Part shown: piece after piece, positions 1-8,063 of the stretch
Numbering within the stretch: the first letter of the stretch is position 1
Layout of the letters: each line of letters opens with the position of its first letter
From: Mongoliitalea lutea
GTDB taxonomy: Bacteria; Bacteroidota; Bacteroidia; Cytophagales; Cyclobacteriaceae
NCBI RefSeq assembly: GCF_014652135.1
Contig: NZ_BMYF01000024.1
Span: 8,380 to 72,379 of the forward strand
Direction: 5' to 3'
Length of the DNA: 64,000 nucleotides
Position numbers and translations under genes: made by a program
The notes under the pieces: model-generated
Told to the model about the DNA's origin: nothing
Databases searched by the model: none
What the model saw: the letters and a program-made list of their open reading frames with translations, nothing else

Positions 1-548
1 GAGCAATTACCAGAGTTACCGGCCGACCCAGAATTGGGTCGAATTGGATGTTGAGAGGGTGTTTTTGTTTGAACGCTGTCCGAGATTTGTTATCACGGTC
101 TGAAGATGAATGAGGATTTGTAATCTTCGAGGGCAATCTTTTTAAACTTAGTGATTATTTGGCTTGATAAGACGACTACCTAAGGAGATTGCAAATCTCC
201 ATTTATCTGTTTCCCGAAATTGCAAATTTCGAGAAGCTGAACTCACTCCGATAGGAGTTCAATCCCGCAGGGTATTAGCCCCGAGTAGCAACTCGGGGTG
301 AAAAGAGGATGCCCCATTCACCATTCCCGACTCCGGTAGGAGTCGAATTAGGAGGGAGTAATAGTAGTTAAAAGGCCTATTGTCCCCAAAACAACGCCGC
401 ACCTCCCATCTGTGTCAATCCGAGCCAATCCCTCAAAATCTGTGTCTAAAAAATATCTCCCCCAAGACACAACTCTTATGGGAATAAAGTAAATCAAAAT
501 TATAAGCCGAATGCATCAAGGGACTAACAGAATTGGATTTTATTCTAA
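1..548. repeat. Non-coding region with a dense array of short palindromes
   Basis: No convincing gene is visible in these 548 bases. The first 350 bases hold a series of perfect or near-perfect stem-loops with short loops: 24-41 (loop GAAT), 80-98 (one internal mismatch), 112-128 (loop TGT), 184-200 (arms GGAGAT/ATCTCC, loop TGCAA), 215-231 (arms CGAAAT/ATTTCG, loop TGCAA), 245-258 nested in 239-260 (loop GATA), 279-298 (arms CCCCGAGT/ACTCGGGG, loop AGCA) and 328-345 (arms CGACTCC/GGAGTCG, loop GGTA). The arms differ between elements, whereas the loops fall into two or three types. From 350 to 548 there is AT-richer spacer with two copies of ATCTGTGTC, at 408 and 438. The palindromes are seen directly. 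That they are dispersed REP-like elements is inference. Confidence 0.7.
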
Positions 549-1247
549 TTAAAACTCTAATGATTTCTTATAAAAAGTTTTTATCTCATCAGGATTAGTT
601 CCTTTGTAAAAATGAACAAATGCGTAAAGGTTGACAAGCTGAACTTTCAACCATCCGTTTTTTATATATTTCCTTGCGGAAACTTTAATCTTTTTGTTTA
701 TAATTTTGAACCGATGTCCCTTTCTAATCCTCTTGGTAAGTTCGAAATCTTCCATAATGGAGTATGCTTCATTGAACCCATTAAGAGAGTTGAAAAATTG
801 TTTGGTAATAAACAATGTTTGATCTCCTCCACCAGCAAAAACCCCATTGAATTTGGTAAAAAATGAATTGATTTTTAAAAGGAAATGATTCGAATCAAAC
901 GAATACGCATAACAACCCGATGAAAATCCTTCTTTTATAGAATCCAAAATATCTTCGAAAAATGTCTCTACAATACGGGTGTCGGCATGAACGAAATACA
1001 ATACCTCACCATTTGCTTGGGATGCACCATAATTCATTTGGGCAGCCCTACCTGATTTTGGGGATTTAAATAGTTTTAGGTTTGGGTATTTACTGAAAAT
1101 CTCCATAGTTTGGTCAGTGCTACCTCCATCAACTATGATTAGTTCTACAGCTTTATCCAGACATACCTTTTCAAGATGAGCTATAAGCTCATGTGCTTCT
1201 TTTTCTTCATTGTATACGGGAATAATTAAGCTAATCTTGGTGCTCAT
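549..1247 (-). CDS. TIGR04283-type arsenosugar biosynthesis glycosyltransferase (GT2)
   Basis: A cytosolic GT-A glycosyltransferase of about 233 residues, the type found beside ArsS in arsenosugar gene sets. It would transfer a sugar or related group to the arsenic-containing nucleoside intermediate; the exact donor and acceptor are not known from sequence. Seen: LIIPVYNEE at residues 7-15, DGGSTD at 40-45 (nucleotide binding), HADTR at 87-91 (the DxD-like metal site) and a GGGDQT motif near residue 140. The ATG at 1247 is chosen because it overlaps the upstream stop codon as ATGA and starts right before the first beta strand; a longer form from 1277 would run into the previous gene. It is the last gene of the five-gene operon. 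Downstream lies only the palindrome-rich region. Confidence 0.85.
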   Translation of the reverse strand: MSTKISLIIPVYNEEKEAHELIAHLEKVCLDKAVELIIVDGGSTDQTMEIFSKYPNLKLFKSPKSGRAAQMNYGASQANGEVLYFVHADTRIVETFFEDILDSIKEGFSSGCYAYSFDSNHFLLKINSFFTKFNGVFAGGGDQTLFITKQFFNSLNGFNEAYSIMEDFELTKRIRKGHRFKIINKKIKVSARKYIKNGWLKVQLVNLYAFVHFYKGTNPDEIKTFYKKSLEF

Positions 1248-1852
1248 ATTTTGATAAAGTTTGTGGCTTTTATCCAATCTAGTTCGGTATCTATATCCTG
1301 AAGGGGTTCAAGTAAACTATAGGATGCGTCTTTTTTATTTAGTCTTTCAATCGTTTCCAAAAGTACTTTTTCGGTACTCCAAGGGATATTGATGAAGATA
1401 TCTGGTAATGGTTTGCTTAAACCAATTAAATAATACCCTCCATCATTAGCCGGTCCTATACAACACGCTACTGCTGTCAAATCTTTAAAGGCGGCTACTA
1501 GATGATCCTTTTGAAGGTCTAAACAGTCTGTTCCTACAGTGATGATGGATTGGTAGCCCAATGAAAAGATTTCGGAAAAAGCATGGGTGATTTTTTCACC
1601 GAGGTCATTTCCTACTTGGTTTCGAAGATGGAAATGTTCGGGTATAAATTCAGGTTTTTCTGTAGGTACAGTGTCCAGATAGATGTAAATATCTGCTTCG
1701 GCGGATACTTCACCGAGGATTTGGTACGTATGAGAAACGAGCTTTTTGTAAATTTCTAATGCTGCATGATTGCCAGCGGTGGCCGCTACTCTAGTCTTTA
1801 CATGCCCAAGTTTAAATTCTTTCTGAAAGACAATGATTGCTTGAGTTTTCAT
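1244..1852 (-). CDS. TIGR04282-type arsenosugar biosynthesis glycosyltransferase (DUF2064)
   Basis: A 202-residue protein of the DUF2064/TIGR04282 family, nucleotidyltransferase-like GT-A proteins that accompany ArsS and the TIGR04283 enzyme in arsenosugar clusters. Seen: the N-terminal strand with KTR (19-21), GTDC at 107-110 in the position of the metal-binding aspartate, and GPANDGGYYLIGL at 133-145, which is diagnostic for the family. It starts 3 bases after the arsS stop and overlaps the next gene by 4 bases, so translational coupling is likely. The biochemical step is not established from sequence; family membership is strong. Confidence 0.87.
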   Translation of the reverse strand: MKTQAIIVFQKEFKLGHVKTRVAATAGNHAALEIYKKLVSHTYQILGEVSAEADIYIYLDTVPTEKPEFIPEHFHLRNQVGNDLGEKITHAFSEIFSLGYQSIITVGTDCLDLQKDHLVAAFKDLTAVACCIGPANDGGYYLIGLSKPLPDIFINIPWSTEKVLLETIERLNKKDASYSLLEPLQDIDTELDWIKATNFIKI

Positions 1853-1855
1853 AGG

Positions 1856-2899
1856 TTAAGAAGTAGCTCCTCCACAGCTTGAGCCTGCTCCCGCCGTACA
1901 ACCGAAGCAATGTTGATTGACGATTATATTTCGGTTTAAAAGAGCCTGCGTGTTCCAATCTTTTAAATGTACATTGCTAGGACAATCAACTTTTAAGTCC
2001 AACATTTGATTGAAATCGCAGTCATAGAGAAAGCCATCCCAGCTGACAGAAATAGTACTTCGACACATGACATTGGCCGCAGCCATAGGGTTATATGATT
2101 CAATCAGCTTTGTCATGTAGGATTCATAATTGCCACTTTTTACCAAGAAATCTAAAAATCTAGAAATAGGGATATTGGTGATTGTAAACAGTGAGTTGAA
2201 CTCTAAATTATACATAGACTTCAATTTTTTCTTAAATTCTAACTCTAAGGCTTGTTGGTCAGCAGGTAGAAAAGCCCCTGATGGATTGTAAACAAGATTT
2301 AAGATTAACCCTGAGCCATCTATACCATAACCAACGGCATTTAACATTTCTAAAGCTTTGATCGATTTGCCAAATACTCCATCTCCACGTTGAGCGTCTG
2401 TTTTCATTGCAGTGAAGTAGGGCAATGAAGATACTACTGTTAGGTTATGTTGTTTAAAAAAATCAGGTAAGTCATGGTATTTTGGGTTTGCTAAGATGAT
2501 GGTTAGGTTACAACGAACAATTATCTCTGCTGTTGTTGTAATTCTTCTGATTTCTTCAATAAACCATCGGAAATTTGGGTTCATTTCGGGAGCTCCGCCC
2601 GTCAAATCAATCGTTTTAACATTGTTTTCTTTAATTACTTTAAGGCAATCCATCAATGTTTCCCTGGTCATAATTTCTTTTCTGTCGGGTCCCGCATCTA
2701 CATGGCAATGTTTACAAACCTGATTGCACATTTTTCCCATGTTAATTTGCAAAATATCCAAACTAGTTGGTTTTAAAGGAAATAAATTGCTTTGGTTTAA
2801 TTTATCTTGAAATGATACCTGATTTAATGTCGATGCTAGAATTTCCAACTCATTATTAATATCGGCTAGTGGGTGGTTCAATGCTTTTAAAGATTTCAT
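1856..2899 (-). CDS. arsS: Arsenosugar biosynthesis radical SAM enzyme ArsS
   Basis: A radical S-adenosylmethionine enzyme of 347 residues. The family forms the carbon-arsenic bond between dimethylated arsenite and the 5'-deoxyadenosyl group, giving the nucleoside precursor of arsenosugars. Seen: the 4Fe-4S CxxxCxxC motif at C58, C62 and C65 (CNQVCKHC), TGGAPEMNP for SAM binding, and the DUF3641-type C-terminal half with a Cys-rich tail (C331, C334, C342, ending CGGATS). The tail is a family hallmark; NCBI names this family (seleno)protein, and here all tail positions are read without a stop codon. The gene lies 10 bases after the VOC gene and 3 bases before the DUF2064 gene. No ArsM methyltransferase is present in the window, so methylated arsenic must come from elsewhere in the genome or from outside. 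Confidence 0.93.
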   Translation of the reverse strand: MKSLKALNHPLADINNELEILASTLNQVSFQDKLNQSNLFPLKPTSLDILQINMGKMCNQVCKHCHVDAGPDRKEIMTRETLMDCLKVIKENNVKTIDLTGGAPEMNPNFRWFIEEIRRITTTAEIIVRCNLTIILANPKYHDLPDFFKQHNLTVVSSLPYFTAMKTDAQRGDGVFGKSIKALEMLNAVGYGIDGSGLILNLVYNPSGAFLPADQQALELEFKKKLKSMYNLEFNSLFTITNIPISRFLDFLVKSGNYESYMTKLIESYNPMAAANVMCRSTISVSWDGFLYDCDFNQMLDLKVDCPSNVHLKDWNTQALLNRNIIVNQHCFGCTAGAGSSCGGATS

Positions 2900-2909
2900 T
2901 TGCTAATTA

Positions 2910-4013
2910 TTATTTTTTATTCAGTTCCATTAACTTGAAAAACCATCTAGGTAAAGGTTTGGATGTATTGATCCATTTTAAATGAAAATACAGTTTCAAT
3001 TTCTCTATAATAGGAATTTTATGGGTTTCAACAAATTCGATTAATGTTCCGTCAGGATCTTCGCAATAGGCGAATTGTCCGGCGGCTTTGCCCATATCAA
3101 AACTATTTTTACTATTAACTGTAAAGGGACTTTCCGTTCGAGCACATTCCTTCTCAAGTTCGTCCATTCCATTCACATCAAAGCAAATATGAATAAAGCC
3201 TAAATCCCCCCATTGCCTATTATTGAAAATTTTAGATGGCGTTCGTTGACAGGCTTGGATCAATTCCAGTTCAAAATTCCCAAGAAGTGTTGAAAAAGCG
3301 CCTTTCTTTTTTTTGGATTGGATCAAAAAAGCTCTTTTAAACTCTTGATTACCGAAAGGAAAGCCTTTTAAATCTTGAAATGTATTTCTATCGAAGTAAT
3401 GGCATGTAGAATTGTGAATGAGCTTTTTGTAAAAATTGGCAGATGTATCAATATCACTGACGCCAATAATTGCTCCTGAAACACCCCCTGTTAGTTTGTT
3501 TGATTCCAGTAGCCAATCATTGTGTTCAACAATTTGAAAAAGGTTTCCGAAAGGGTCATGTACGAAAAAGCACTGTTTTCCTGTAGGGTCTTTTTGAATC
3601 CCTCCGATTATGTATAAACTTTCAGAGACATAATAATCATATGTTTTCTGAACGTCTTTAGATTTTATTTTTATTGCAAAGACACCTAAGTCTCCTAATG
3701 ATATGGTGGTCTCTGGTTTAGTGGGCTTCCTACTGGTATATTCCCAAATCTCTAATCCACCACCTCCTTGGAGATTTAAAGCTAGGATAGCATATCTGTC
3801 TTCTACCTTTCCATTCGTATATTTTGTCATGAGTTTGGCAGATGCTCTGTCTGCAAAAACAGGCAAGTCCATTCCAAAATATTTCTTGTACCAGTCCCAT
3901 GCAGCTTCTGCATTTTCAACGCCTATACCTATTTGTTGTATACCACTGATAATAAAGTCATATGACTTGCTTATTTCCTTGGAAGGGTCTATAATGGTTT
4001 CACCATTTACCAT
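2910..4013 (-). CDS. Double VOC-domain protein of the arsenosugar operon
   Basis: A 367-residue protein made of four beta-alpha-beta-beta-beta modules, that is two vicinal-oxygen-chelate (VOC) domains. The modules start near IQQIGIGVENAEAAWDWY, GVFAIKIKSKDVQKTYDYY, GAIIGVSDIDTSANFYKK and LGFIHICFDVNGMDELEKE. Module two ends with HDPFGNLFQIVEH and module four with DPDGTLIEFVETH, the usual place of the metal-binding glutamate. The first module has Gln where many VOC enzymes have the first metal-binding His. The family includes extradiol dioxygenases and the ArsI C-As lyase, but the adjacent Cys pair of ArsI is absent. It is tightly packed between the DUF6134 gene (5 bases) and arsS (10 bases), so a role in arsenic metabolism is likely. 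The reaction is unknown. Confidence 0.75.
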   Translation of the reverse strand: MVNGETIIDPSKEISKSYDFIISGIQQIGIGVENAEAAWDWYKKYFGMDLPVFADRASAKLMTKYTNGKVEDRYAILALNLQGGGGLEIWEYTSRKPTKPETTISLGDLGVFAIKIKSKDVQKTYDYYVSESLYIIGGIQKDPTGKQCFFVHDPFGNLFQIVEHNDWLLESNKLTGGVSGAIIGVSDIDTSANFYKKLIHNSTCHYFDRNTFQDLKGFPFGNQEFKRAFLIQSKKKKGAFSTLLGNFELELIQACQRTPSKIFNNRQWGDLGFIHICFDVNGMDELEKECARTESPFTVNSKNSFDMGKAAGQFAYCEDPDGTLIEFVETHKIPIIEKLKLYFHLKWINTSKPLPRWFFKLMELNKK

Positions 4014-4018
4014 AGCTT

Positions 4019-4630
4019 TTATTTCTTGAGTATAACATAATTTTTTATCGGACTTTGCATGATAGCTTTGACAAATTGGCCATTTTCATAATAGAATTTA
4101 TTCACATTCCCATTCACATGAACTTCATAATAGTCTTTTTTCTTTACTAAAGCTGATACTATCCCAAAGTTTTCTGCTAAAAATTGTTGTTGGTTTATAG
4201 GTTCTTCAAAATACATCCGGGAAGTGCTAAATAGTATTTTAGTGAATATAGACTCGGAGTTTTCAAATTTGTAACTTTTTGCATCAACCTGATAATAATC
4301 ATCTGACCATTTTACTGTACTTGAATAATCTCCTCTGTTGGTTTTTGTTTTGGAATAAGAATGTACCAAAATTCCGTTTTCATAAGATGTTTTTAATTGA
4401 TAGTCAATAAATACCCGTCCAAAAAACCAAAAATTCACGTTTGAATCAATGGAGTACATGCTTTTTTCTGCATCTGAAACTTTTGAAGCGCTCAAGGTTC
4501 CAATGGAGATTCCTGCCACCAAAATATCACAAGTCAAAGTTTGCGATTTGGTAGTTGAAATAATAGTAAAAAGGAGTATCGTAAGTAATGTTTTATGGTA
4601 ACTCACTGTTGATTTATTTTCCATCAACAT
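4019..4630 (-). CDS. DUF6134-like exported protein, first gene of arsenosugar operon
   Basis: A 203-residue protein with an N-terminal signal peptide (hydrophobic LLTILLFTIISTT, cleavage near KSQ) and a beta-rich remainder resembling DUF6134 proteins of Bacteroidota, which are predicted to form a periplasmic antiparallel beta structure. No catalytic motif can be recognised. Two ATG codons two residues apart (4630 and 4624) are both possible starts. It leads the minus-strand operon, 5 bases ahead of the VOC gene, and sits back to back with the SusC operon across a 199-base intergenic region. No convincing TAnnTTTG promoter was found in that region. The function is unknown; operon membership suggests a periplasmic role in arsenic-metabolite handling. 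Confidence 0.7.
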   Translation of the reverse strand: MLMENKSTVSYHKTLLTILLFTIISTTKSQTLTCDILVAGISIGTLSASKVSDAEKSMYSIDSNVNFWFFGRVFIDYQLKTSYENGILVHSYSKTKTNRGDYSSTVKWSDDYYQVDAKSYKFENSESIFTKILFSTSRMYFEEPINQQQFLAENFGIVSALVKKKDYYEVHVNGNVNKFYYENGQFVKAIMQSPIKNYVILKK

Positions 4631-4829
4631 ACGTAATTTTTTTTGTTTTTGGATTTTATATTTTTGACTTGAAATAGGATTTTTCTATACATTTCTTTCT
4701 GTAGTTGTTTAATCAACTTTTTGAGTCTGTTTGGGTTTTCTAAAAGTCACATCATCAATCTTTGTAAGAATTGAAATTTATAAAAACCAATCGAAGGCTA
4801 TTCTACGTAGATTGCGAAAATTTATTGTT

Positions 4830-7800
4830 ATGAAAAAATGCTACACTTGGTTAGGTGTTTTTGTATTCGTACTCTCTATAAGTTACTCCTACGCACAAGG
4901 TGATAAAACCGTCAAAGGAATAGTTTACGATGACAAATCCCGGACTCCTCTTGTCGGAGGAAGTGTTTACTACACATTTAATGGGCAGTTGAGAGGTGTA
5001 AATACAGATTTAGAAGGGGGATTTACAATTAATGTTCCTATTGGTGTTTCGAGTTTGACAGCCTCACTTGTTGGCTATGATAGTAAGGTATTTCCTATTT
5101 TTGGGAATGATGTTTTTTTTGAGGTTTACCTGTCCGCTTCTGCCTCATTGAATGAAGTCGTTGTAACAGCGCTTGGTTTGGAAAGGGAATATCAAAACCT
5201 TGGATATGCTTTGCAGCAAATTAGAGGTGAAGATATTAGTGAGGTTAAATCTGTTAATTTTTTAGATAATCTTAGCGGAAGGATAGCTGGTGTAACTGTT
5301 TCTCAAGGTTCTTCTGGAGTAGGTAGTACAAGTAGGATTTCTATCCGTGGAGAATCATCTTTTACCAATAATAATCCATTATTTATTTTGGATGGACTTC
5401 CCATAAATAATTTAACGTTAGTAAATATTACAGACGATTCTGCTAATGGATTTATGGAGGTGGATTTTGGAAATGGGGCGATGGATATTAATGCTGACGA
5501 TTTGGAGTCTGTTACTGTTTTAAAAGGTCCTGCAGCAGCTGCACTTTATGGTGCCCGGGCAGCTAATGGTGTGATTTTACTTACATCAAAGAAAGCACAA
5601 AAAGAAGGAGTTTCAGTCGCTATTAACTCAAGCACTTTTTTTGAAAGGCCCTTTAGGTTGCCAAGGTTTCAAAATTTGTATGGACAGGGTAATTCTGGCT
5701 TATTCGAATTTAGAGATGGACTTGGAGGTGGAGTGAATGATAATATTACCTTTAGTTTTGGCCCAAGATTAGATGCAGGTTTGTTGATCCCTCAATTTGA
5801 TAGTCCAGTTACATTACCAGATGGAACTGTTGTACGTGGTGCAGATACACGAGTTCATGGAGGTTTACCTATTACCCCAACACCATTCGTATCTAATCCC
5901 AACAACCTTCGTGATTTTTATGAATTAGGTTTGACGACAATCAATAATGTTTCTTTTTCGGGTGGGGCTGATAATTTTTCTTCCAGGTTTTCGGTAACAG
6001 ATGTGTCTAGTCAATCATTTATTCCTGGAACAAATCTGCAAAGAAGGTCATTTGTAGGAGCTTTGAATTATAAGCCTAGTGACAGACTTTCTATTTCAGG
6101 AAATTTCAATCTAATTAATTCTGGAAGTGATAATAGGCCTGCTACCAAGTATGGTTCTGAAAATATCAATTATTCCATTGTCGCTTGGATGGGAAGACAG
6201 ACAGATATGAGTAGTCTTCGGGATTATTGGCAGCCTGGATTAGAAGGGATTCAGCAATATTCCTATAATTACACCTTCTTTGACAATCCTTATTTTACGC
6301 TTTTAGAAAATAGGAATAGCTTCGATAGAAATAGATTGATAGGTAATATTGTTGTTTCATATGAGTTTAATGAAAAATTCTCTGTTTTTGTACGCTCAGG
6401 GACCGAAACTCAGTCAGAAGAAAGAGCATTTAGACGTTCTTTTAGTTCCAATAGATTTCCATTGGGAGCTTATGCAGAGCAAAATTTAACCTATCAAGAA
6501 ACGAATACAGATTTCTTAGCAACTTACAGTGATACTTTTGGGGATATTTCCTTTGATTTTTCAGTAGGAGGTAATAGAATGGACCAGCAGGCTTCAATGG
6601 ATCAGTTACAGACTCTACAGTTAGCACAACCTGGTATTTTCACATTTGCAAATGCTGCTAGTCCACTACAATATTTCCAAAGCTTTGCTCGTAAACGTAT
6701 CAATTCAGCTTATGCTTTTGCCCGTACTTCATATAAAGACTTCTTGTATTTAGACATTACGAGCCGTACAGATTGGTCCTCTGCATTGGCTAATGAATTT
6801 GGTACAAATGCGACCTCTTTTTCTTATCCTTCTATTGCAACTTCCTTACTCCTGAGTAACGTGCTGCAGCTTCCTAGAAGCATTAATCTTTTCAAACTTA
6901 GGGCTAGTTATGCAGAGGTCGGAAATGACTCAGCTCCATTTCAGACAATTGGTAATTTTACAAGTAGAACTCCTGTGTATGCCAATCCTAGTTTTGGAGA
7001 TCAGAGTGTAATTCCTAATGCGAACCTTCGACCTGAACGGATTAACTCTTGGGAAATAGGTACAGATATTAGATTGTTTTCCAATCGTATCAGTATTGAT
7101 TTAACGTATTTCAATATGCTTACAAAGGACCAAATTATATCACTCCCAATTCCAATTTCTTCTGGCTACGATCGGCAAAATGTCAATGGAGGTGCAGTAA
7201 GAACATTTGGGTATGAAGCTACTATTGATTATAAAGCCATTCGAACAAGTAAGCTGTTTTGGAATATTCAGGCCAATTATACTCGCTATGTCAATAGGGT
7301 AGAGTCACTTCCGGGAGGATCTTTTACACTTGCCTACAATAGAATCTATGATAATGTCAATCAAACAGTTTGGTATATAGTCTCTGAGGGTGGTCGCTTG
7401 GGAGATATGTGGGGTACAGGATATCTGAGGAATGAGAACGGTGATTTTATAATCAACAGCCAAGGTGGATACATAACGGATAATACACTTATCAAACTAG
7501 GAAATATGAATCCTGATTTTTTGGTTGGAATTCACAATTACATTTCGTTTAAAAATTTCCATGTTTCAGCCTTAGTGGATGTTAGAAAAGGTGGACAAAT
7601 TGTGTCCCGAACAACTGCCCTCGCAGGTGCTGGAGGACAATTAATTGAAACTGTAAATAGACCTGAGGAGGGAATTGTCGCTAAAGGTGTTGTTAACATT
7701 GGCTCTGCTGATAGTCCAGTTTTTGTGGCTAATACTACACCCATTCCTGCTGAAACGTTTTACAGGCAGTTTTATGACAGAAATAATGAAGAAAATAACA

Positions 7801-8051
7801 CGTTTGATGCTGATTTTATCAAACTTAGAGAGCTATCTATTGGTATGGACCTGCCTTATTCTTTGTTGAAAAATCGCTCAAGGCATATGAATGTTTCAAT
7901 TATTGGTAGGAATCTTTTTATGTTAAGTAAGATTAAACATTTCGATCCTGAACAAGTGGCATTTCAAGGGCAGAATGTATTGGGAGGAGTGGAAGATATG
8001 GCCTATCCTACGGCGAGAAGTATGGGGTTTAAGTTCAGTTTGAATTTTTAA
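4830..8051 (+). CDS. SusC/RagA-family TonB-linked outer membrane protein
   Basis: A TonB-dependent outer membrane transporter of 1073 residues that, with SusD, imports large or scarce nutrients. Seen in order: signal peptide ending YSYAQG; a carboxypeptidase-D-like N-terminal domain (VKGIVYDDKSRTPLVGG); the plug domain with NEVVVTALGLEREYQNLGYA and VLKGPAAAALYGARAANG; and a long beta barrel ending in GFKFSLNF with the terminal aromatic residue typical of barrel assembly. The ATG at 4830 is preferred over a TTG at 4731 because it gives a clean signal peptide. The gene is followed 12 bases later by susD. It points away from the arsenosugar operon, which suggests but does not prove that the substrate is an arsenic compound or its precursor. 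Confidence 0.95.
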   Translation: MKKCYTWLGVFVFVLSISYSYAQGDKTVKGIVYDDKSRTPLVGGSVYYTFNGQLRGVNTDLEGGFTINVPIGVSSLTASLVGYDSKVFPIFGNDVFFEVYLSASASLNEVVVTALGLEREYQNLGYALQQIRGEDISEVKSVNFLDNLSGRIAGVTVSQGSSGVGSTSRISIRGESSFTNNNPLFILDGLPINNLTLVNITDDSANGFMEVDFGNGAMDINADDLESVTVLKGPAAAALYGARAANGVILLTSKKAQKEGVSVAINSSTFFERPFRLPRFQNLYGQGNSGLFEFRDGLGGGVNDNITFSFGPRLDAGLLIPQFDSPVTLPDGTVVRGADTRVHGGLPITPTPFVSNPNNLRDFYELGLTTINNVSFSGGADNFSSRFSVTDVSSQSFIPGTNLQRRSFVGALNYKPSDRLSISGNFNLINSGSDNRPATKYGSENINYSIVAWMGRQTDMSSLRDYWQPGLEGIQQYSYNYTFFDNPYFTLLENRNSFDRNRLIGNIVVSYEFNEKFSVFVRSGTETQSEERAFRRSFSSNRFPLGAYAEQNLTYQETNTDFLATYSDTFGDISFDFSVGGNRMDQQASMDQLQTLQLAQPGIFTFANAASPLQYFQSFARKRINSAYAFARTSYKDFLYLDITSRTDWSSALANEFGTNATSFSYPSIATSLLLSNVLQLPRSINLFKLRASYAEVGNDSAPFQTIGNFTSRTPVYANPSFGDQSVIPNANLRPERINSWEIGTDIRLFSNRISIDLTYFNMLTKDQIISLPIPISSGYDRQNVNGGAVRTFGYEATIDYKAIRTSKLFWNIQANYTRYVNRVESLPGGSFTLAYNRIYDNVNQTVWYIVSEGGRLGDMWGTGYLRNENGDFIINSQGGYITDNTLIKLGNMNPDFLVGIHNYISFKNFHVSALVDVRKGGQIVSRTTALAGAGGQLIETVNRPEEGIVAKGVVNIGSADSPVFVANTTPIPAETFYRQFYDRNNEENNTFDADFIKLRELSIGMDLPYSLLKNRSRHMNVSIIGRNLFMLSKIKHFDPEQVAFQGQNVLGGVEDMAYPTARSMGFKFSLNF

Positions 8052-8063
8052 AAAGCGATTATC

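Noticed and set aside
184-345. Possible CRISPR array
   Set aside because: The elements are palindromes with different arm sequences and irregular spacing, not identical direct repeats with spacers, and no cas genes are present.
1-548. tRNA gene
   Set aside because: No cloverleaf with acceptor stem, T-arm GTTCRANNC and anticodon arm can be drawn from the palindromes in this region.
612-866. 84-codon plus-strand frame
   Set aside because: It lies fully opposite the TIGR04283 glycosyltransferase gene, which has clear motifs, and encodes no recognisable protein.
2910-4013. VOC protein as an ArsI C-As lyase
   Set aside because: The vicinal cysteine pair needed by ArsI is absent and the protein is more than twice the usual length.
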